NCBI RefSeq assembly: GCF_024706985.1
Contig: NZ_JAMCCX010000061.1
Location: 107,182 to 171,181, forward strand
Direction: 5' to 3'
Origin: Alicyclobacillus sp. SP_1
GTDB lineage: Bacteria; Bacillota; Bacilli; Alicyclobacillales; Alicyclobacillaceae
Length of the DNA: 64,000 bases
Below are positions 60,897 through 64,000 of the stretch, piece after piece. The translations under genes were made by a program, and so were the position numbers. How positions within the stretch are numbered: position 1 is the first letter of the stretch; every line of letters starts with the position of its first letter. The notes beneath the pieces were generated by a model that saw nothing but the letters and a program-made list of their open reading frames with translations, did no database searches and had not been told where the DNA came from.

Positions 60897-62344
60897 TAAG
60901 ACTTTGCGTACCAAACGCTATGGCGGGCTGGTTTGCCGCAGACCACGCACAATTCTTGTGTGCTCGGTGGGTGAAATGGGATGTTGCGACTTGTGGCTCC
61001 AGTCTGCTCCTTGATGGAGAGTTCACAAGCGTCGTTTCCGCACCATCCAGCGAGCACAAAACCGCGCTGATTGTTGATGATGTCCGCTAACTCCGGAAGG
61101 GATCCGGCAATGTGTGAATTGTCTTCTTTGAATTTTTTTGCTGTCTCGAACATGTGTTTCTGAATATCATTGAGCCAGAGCGGAATCGTGGCTTCCAGGG
61201 TGTCCATGGAGACAGGCTCTTTAGTGCCTGTGTCACGGCGGGCTAACACCACTTGGTTTGCATCGAGGTCGCGCGGTCCAATTTCTAGGCGAATGGGTAC
61301 GCCGCGCATCTCGTATTCATTAAATTTCCAGCCCGGACTGACATCGTCCCGAGCATCCATCCGCGTGCGAATTCCCGCCTTTTGCAACCGTTCAAACAGT
61401 TCTGTCGCGTGTTGCACCACGCGTTCGCGCTCCTTCTGAGGCCCAATGGGAACGATGATGACTTGCGTCGGAGCAATTTTGGGCGGCAATGCGAGACCGC
61501 GATTGTCTCCATGGACCATGATGATGGCACCGAGAATACGGGTGGATAGTCCCCATGACGTGGTATAGGCGTACTGAAGAGTATTGTCTTTGTCTGTGAA
61601 CTGAATGTCGAATCCTTTGGCGAAATTTTGCCCCAAATTGTGAGATGTTGCCGCTTGCAGTGCTTTGCCGTCTCGCATCATGGCTTCAATGGAAAAAGTA
61701 CTGACGGCGCCAGCGAATTTCTCGAGCGGCGTTTTTTGACCTTGAAAGACGGGGATTGCCAAAAAGTTCTCCACAAAGTCGATGTAGATATCGAGCATGC
61801 GCTTCGTTTCGGCGTCAGCTTCCTCGGCCGTAGCGTGTGCCGTATGCCCTTCCTGCCAGAGAAACTCGCTCGTACGAAGAAATGGCAAAGTTCTCTTTTC
61901 CCAACGTACCACGTTGGCCCATTGGTTAATCAGCAGCGGCAAATCGCGGTACGATTGAATCCATTGGGAATACATGTGACCAATGATGGTCTCACTCGTA
62001 GGACGTACCGCCAAGCGTTCTTCGAGTTTTTCGCCCCCAGCTTCTGTAACCCAAGGAAGTTCCGGATTAAATCCTTCGATATGTTCCTTCTCTTTCTGAA
62101 AAAACGATTCCGGAATAAATAGCGGGAAATATGCATTCCTGTGGCCAGTGGCTTTGAAGCGACGATTCAGTTCTTCTTGGCACGCTTCCCACAGTTCATA
62201 GCCGTCTGGCTTAAATACAATACAGCCACGGACTGGTGCATAGTCCATCAGGTCCGCTTTGCGAATAACATCAATGTACCAACGAGAGAAGTCCTCATCT
62301 TGAGGGGTGATTTCTTTCACGAATTCCTTGTTGCCCTTTGCCAT
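60893..62344 (-). CDS. proS: prolyl-tRNA synthetase, archaeal/eukaryotic-type
   Basis: Charges tRNA-Pro. The 483-residue length, the class II motifs RPTSETIIGHMYSQWIQSY and NVVRWEKRTLPFLRTSEFLWQEGHTAHAT, an anticodon-binding domain, and a C-terminal zinc-like domain (AGWCGNDACELSIK...ELCVVCGK) ending in Tyr identify the ProS type without the bacterial editing insertion. ATG 62344 has AAGGAGG upstream; an in-frame extension to 62533 is antisense to the next gene and is not used. No T-box element was recognised upstream. Confidence 0.96.
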   Translation of the reverse strand: MAKGNKEFVKEITPQDEDFSRWYIDVIRKADLMDYAPVRGCIVFKPDGYELWEACQEELNRRFKATGHRNAYFPLFIPESFFQKEKEHIEGFNPELPWVTEAGGEKLEERLAVRPTSETIIGHMYSQWIQSYRDLPLLINQWANVVRWEKRTLPFLRTSEFLWQEGHTAHATAEEADAETKRMLDIYIDFVENFLAIPVFQGQKTPLEKFAGAVSTFSIEAMMRDGKALQAATSHNLGQNFAKGFDIQFTDKDNTLQYAYTTSWGLSTRILGAIIMVHGDNRGLALPPKIAPTQVIIVPIGPQKERERVVQHATELFERLQKAGIRTRMDARDDVSPGWKFNEYEMRGVPIRLEIGPRDLDANQVVLARRDTGTKEPVSMDTLEATIPLWLNDIQKHMFETAKKFKEDNSHIAGSLPELADIINNQRGFVLAGWCGNDACELSIKEQTGATSRNIPFHPPSTQELCVVCGKPARHSVWYAKSY

Positions 62345-62515
62345 CGTTCGTCCTCCTTGCTGACATCTTACACGGCGCCGATAGGAAATGAAAGTCAAGT
62401 TGCAGGCATTCTGTGCGTGAGATACCGACAACTTGGAATACTGCTTGATGGAAAGTCTGTCGGTCACAAAAGAGGCCACTTTGTGTGCAGGTCTCCGTCT
62501 GGAAAGGGGCGTATT

Positions 62516-63529
62516 ATGGACAATGTCACTCACGCTGCACTGGGGTTCGGCGTGTATGCGATATGGTTAAGCGCCGACCAGAATGCTCCCCTATCGTTGC
62601 AGCACGCCGTGCTTGGGGTGAGTCTGATGGCGTCGGAATGTCCGGATGTGGATGTGGTCACGAGGCTCGTGAGTCGCACGCTTTTTCTTCGAACGCACAG
62701 AACCGCCACGCATTCCATGGCGGGAATCGCTCTTATGGCTGTATTCCTCACCTGGGTCTGGCGATTCGCAGACTCTGGACACGATGGCCTGCTGTTCACA
62801 ATCGCGCTTGTAAATGCGGGTGTCCATGTCTTGACAGATGTCCTTACGCCATACGGCACGGCGTGTCTGTGGCCCTTTGTCAAGCGAAGATTTGCGCTCG
62901 ATGTGCTGTTTGTGTACGATCCGATTTTTTTATGTAGCACCGCACTCGGACTTCTGCTGTGGATGAGTGGTGAATCGCTTAAAAGCGATGTGCACATCGC
63001 CACGCTTTGTACGCTACTATGGTTGGCGGTACGAGTGGCAAACCGATGGAAGGTCAGGCATCACTTTCGCCGCCACGCTCGTCTAGGCAAGCATCTGCTT
63101 GCGTGTCCACCAGCGCTTGCGCCTTGGCGTCAGCCATTCGTCCTCCTATTGGAGAACAAGGACCTGCAATTCGGAGAGGTGTCCTGGTGGTCACCGCCGC
63201 GAGTTTTCGCGACGTTTCGAACACAACCCCAGACGGACGGAATGGACATCTTGACGAGAAGCGACTTAGGCCGCTCCTTTCTGCAACTTTGTCGTGTCCC
63301 CGTGGCATGGTCAGAGCCTACTCGGACAGGTGTTCGCCTGTGCCTGGCCGATGGCGTTTTTCGCACTGGATTCAAACTTCCATTTTACATCTGGGCAACT
63401 GTCCGAACCTGCGAGCAGGAGGATGAGGGGAATTTGCAACTGGTCGAGGATGGGCTCAGTTACCACGCTGTGTCTACGCCTCTACATCCTGGTTTCAGTC
63501 TGGAGGAAATACAGAAACGGTTACTCTGA
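62516..63529 (+). CDS. membrane-bound metal-dependent hydrolase-like protein (YfhP/YbcI family)
   Basis: This 337-residue protein starts MDNVTHAALGFGVY and has a DUF457-type metal-ligand pattern: DNVTH, ASECPDVDVV, RTHRTATHSMAG and HVLTDVLTPYG, across four or five membrane spans. The C-terminal 130 residues are soluble. YfhP is a regulator-like membrane protein in Bacillus; the hydrolase activity is only predicted. Start ATG 62516 follows GGAAAGGGG. Confidence 0.85.
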   Translation: MDNVTHAALGFGVYAIWLSADQNAPLSLQHAVLGVSLMASECPDVDVVTRLVSRTLFLRTHRTATHSMAGIALMAVFLTWVWRFADSGHDGLLFTIALVNAGVHVLTDVLTPYGTACLWPFVKRRFALDVLFVYDPIFLCSTALGLLLWMSGESLKSDVHIATLCTLLWLAVRVANRWKVRHHFRRHARLGKHLLACPPALAPWRQPFVLLLENKDLQFGEVSWWSPPRVFATFRTQPQTDGMDILTRSDLGRSFLQLCRVPVAWSEPTRTGVRLCLADGVFRTGFKLPFYIWATVRTCEQEDEGNLQLVEDGLSYHAVSTPLHPGFSLEEIQKRLL

Positions 63530-63931
63530 AGCCTGCGAATTGGGACCGTTTGAGGTCGGGAATGCCGCGTATTGAGATTGCCTGTCCGTCAAGAACTCTG
63601 CGATAGACTCCAACAAAACGGTCGTGTTCTCGAGCGCCCGGCGCTTGGCGAGATGTCTGGCTAAGGCTAGGTAGGGCCCAGAGTTATCGGCAACTAAGAA
63701 TGCGCGAATGTCCGGTTGGATGGTACTGTTCTCTGCATTGTCGATGACATCATGAAGAGATGTCGATTCGCCCTGTTTTTGGTCCGTGCGAGGGGCTGTG
63801 TCTTCTGCGAAGTAGTCTAAAGACAGACCGTACGTACGAGCCAAGCGACACATCATGTCAAACGACGGATTGGGTCTCGTCCCTTTTTCGATAGCGCTTA
63901 ACACTACAACGCAGTTAGGTAATCGCATCAA
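63521..63931 (-). pseudogene. XRE-family regulator with apparently damaged helix-turn-helix
   Basis: The frame contains the second half of an XRE helix-turn-helix (LSAIEKGTRPNPSFDMMCRLARTYGLSLDYFAED) and a helical C-terminal domain of about 85 residues. The usual first two helices are not intact: upstream in the same frame the sequence is poor (ETASSRFCLMRLPNC) and reaches a stop near 63992 without a clear start codon or ribosome site. A frameshift, a sequencing error or a true pseudogene would all fit. It overlaps the converging YfhP-like gene by nine bases. Confidence 0.55.
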
Positions 63932-64000
63932 GCAGAACCTTGAAGACGCCGTTTCTGGTGAGAGCGAAAAGCCTTGGCGTTAGACTTCTGGTAGTATGCG

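Noticed and set aside
62345..62515. T-box leader for proS
   Set aside because: No AGGGTGGNACCGCG-type antiterminator sequence or specifier-loop architecture was seen in the 171-base gap.
1..64000. CRISPR arrays, rRNA and tRNA genes
   Set aside because: No regularly spaced repeats or recognisable RNA-gene consensus were found on reading through the window; a covariance-model scan would be the decisive test.

Overview
The window looks like a chromosome segment of an endospore-forming member of the Bacilli, most probably the Alicyclobacillaceae (an inference). The support is a GerA-type germination operon, a YdcC-type sporulation lipoprotein, YjcZ-like small hydrophobic proteins, a sporulenol/squalene-hopene-type cyclase, a sporulation-kinase-like sensor, strong AGGAGG ribosome sites and frequent GTG/TTG starts. 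No rRNA, tRNA or CRISPR array was recognised.

Layout. 0-6.6 kb: small membrane protein, BMP-type lipoprotein, NERD protein, a secreted protein, the pantothenate genes panB-panC with a Rossmann/DUF2520 gene, a YjcZ-like gene and a Gly/Phe-rich repeat protein. 6.8-9.7 kb: Toprim protein, CDGSH iron-sulfur protein, ferritin-like/VIT1 fusion and methionine aminopeptidase. 9.9-17.7 kb: a kynurenine-formamidase-like cyclase, a PadR-DHA2 MFS-FAH operon, the triterpene cyclase with a small overlapping gene, and kynureninase. 18.4-35.6 kb: the Bacillus order acpS-(nnr)-ydcC-alr-endoAI-endoA, split between ydcC and alr by about 12 kb. That block carries three family-2 glycosyltransferases, two small Sm-like proteins, a PAS histidine kinase, and a second two-component system whose kinase gene is cut in two by a 3,184-bp transposon. 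35.8-43.2 kb: pyruvate carboxylase, S-adenosylhomocysteinase, aldo/keto reductase, thioredoxin and peroxiredoxin. 43.4-52.9 kb: two more YjcZ-like genes, gerAA-gerAB-gerAC, a sodium/solute symporter, a GtrA/PIG-V fusion and a GtrB-like glycosyltransferase. 53-64 kb: two MFS carriers, one behind a Pho-box-like promoter, a YfmJ-like oxidoreductase, a UbiB/AarF kinase, a Rieske oxygenase, an archaeal/eukaryotic-type prolyl-tRNA synthetase, a YfhP-like membrane protein and an apparently degraded XRE regulator.

Most informative observations. (1) The transposon has 26/27-identical terminal inverted repeats and a 6-bp target duplication. Removing it joins the two halves of a membrane histidine kinase in frame, and its right end carries a consensus-like outward promoter facing the kinase remnant and its response regulator. 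(2) The phosphate-permease-like MFS gene has three PhoP-type hexamers at 11-bp spacing ending ten bases before a -10 box. (3) The padR gene probably starts at CTG, because a promoter with two overlapping perfect palindromes lies inside the apparent 5' extension of its reading frame.

Coordinates, motifs and spacings were read directly from the sequence. Family assignments rest on remembered family signatures, not on database searches.
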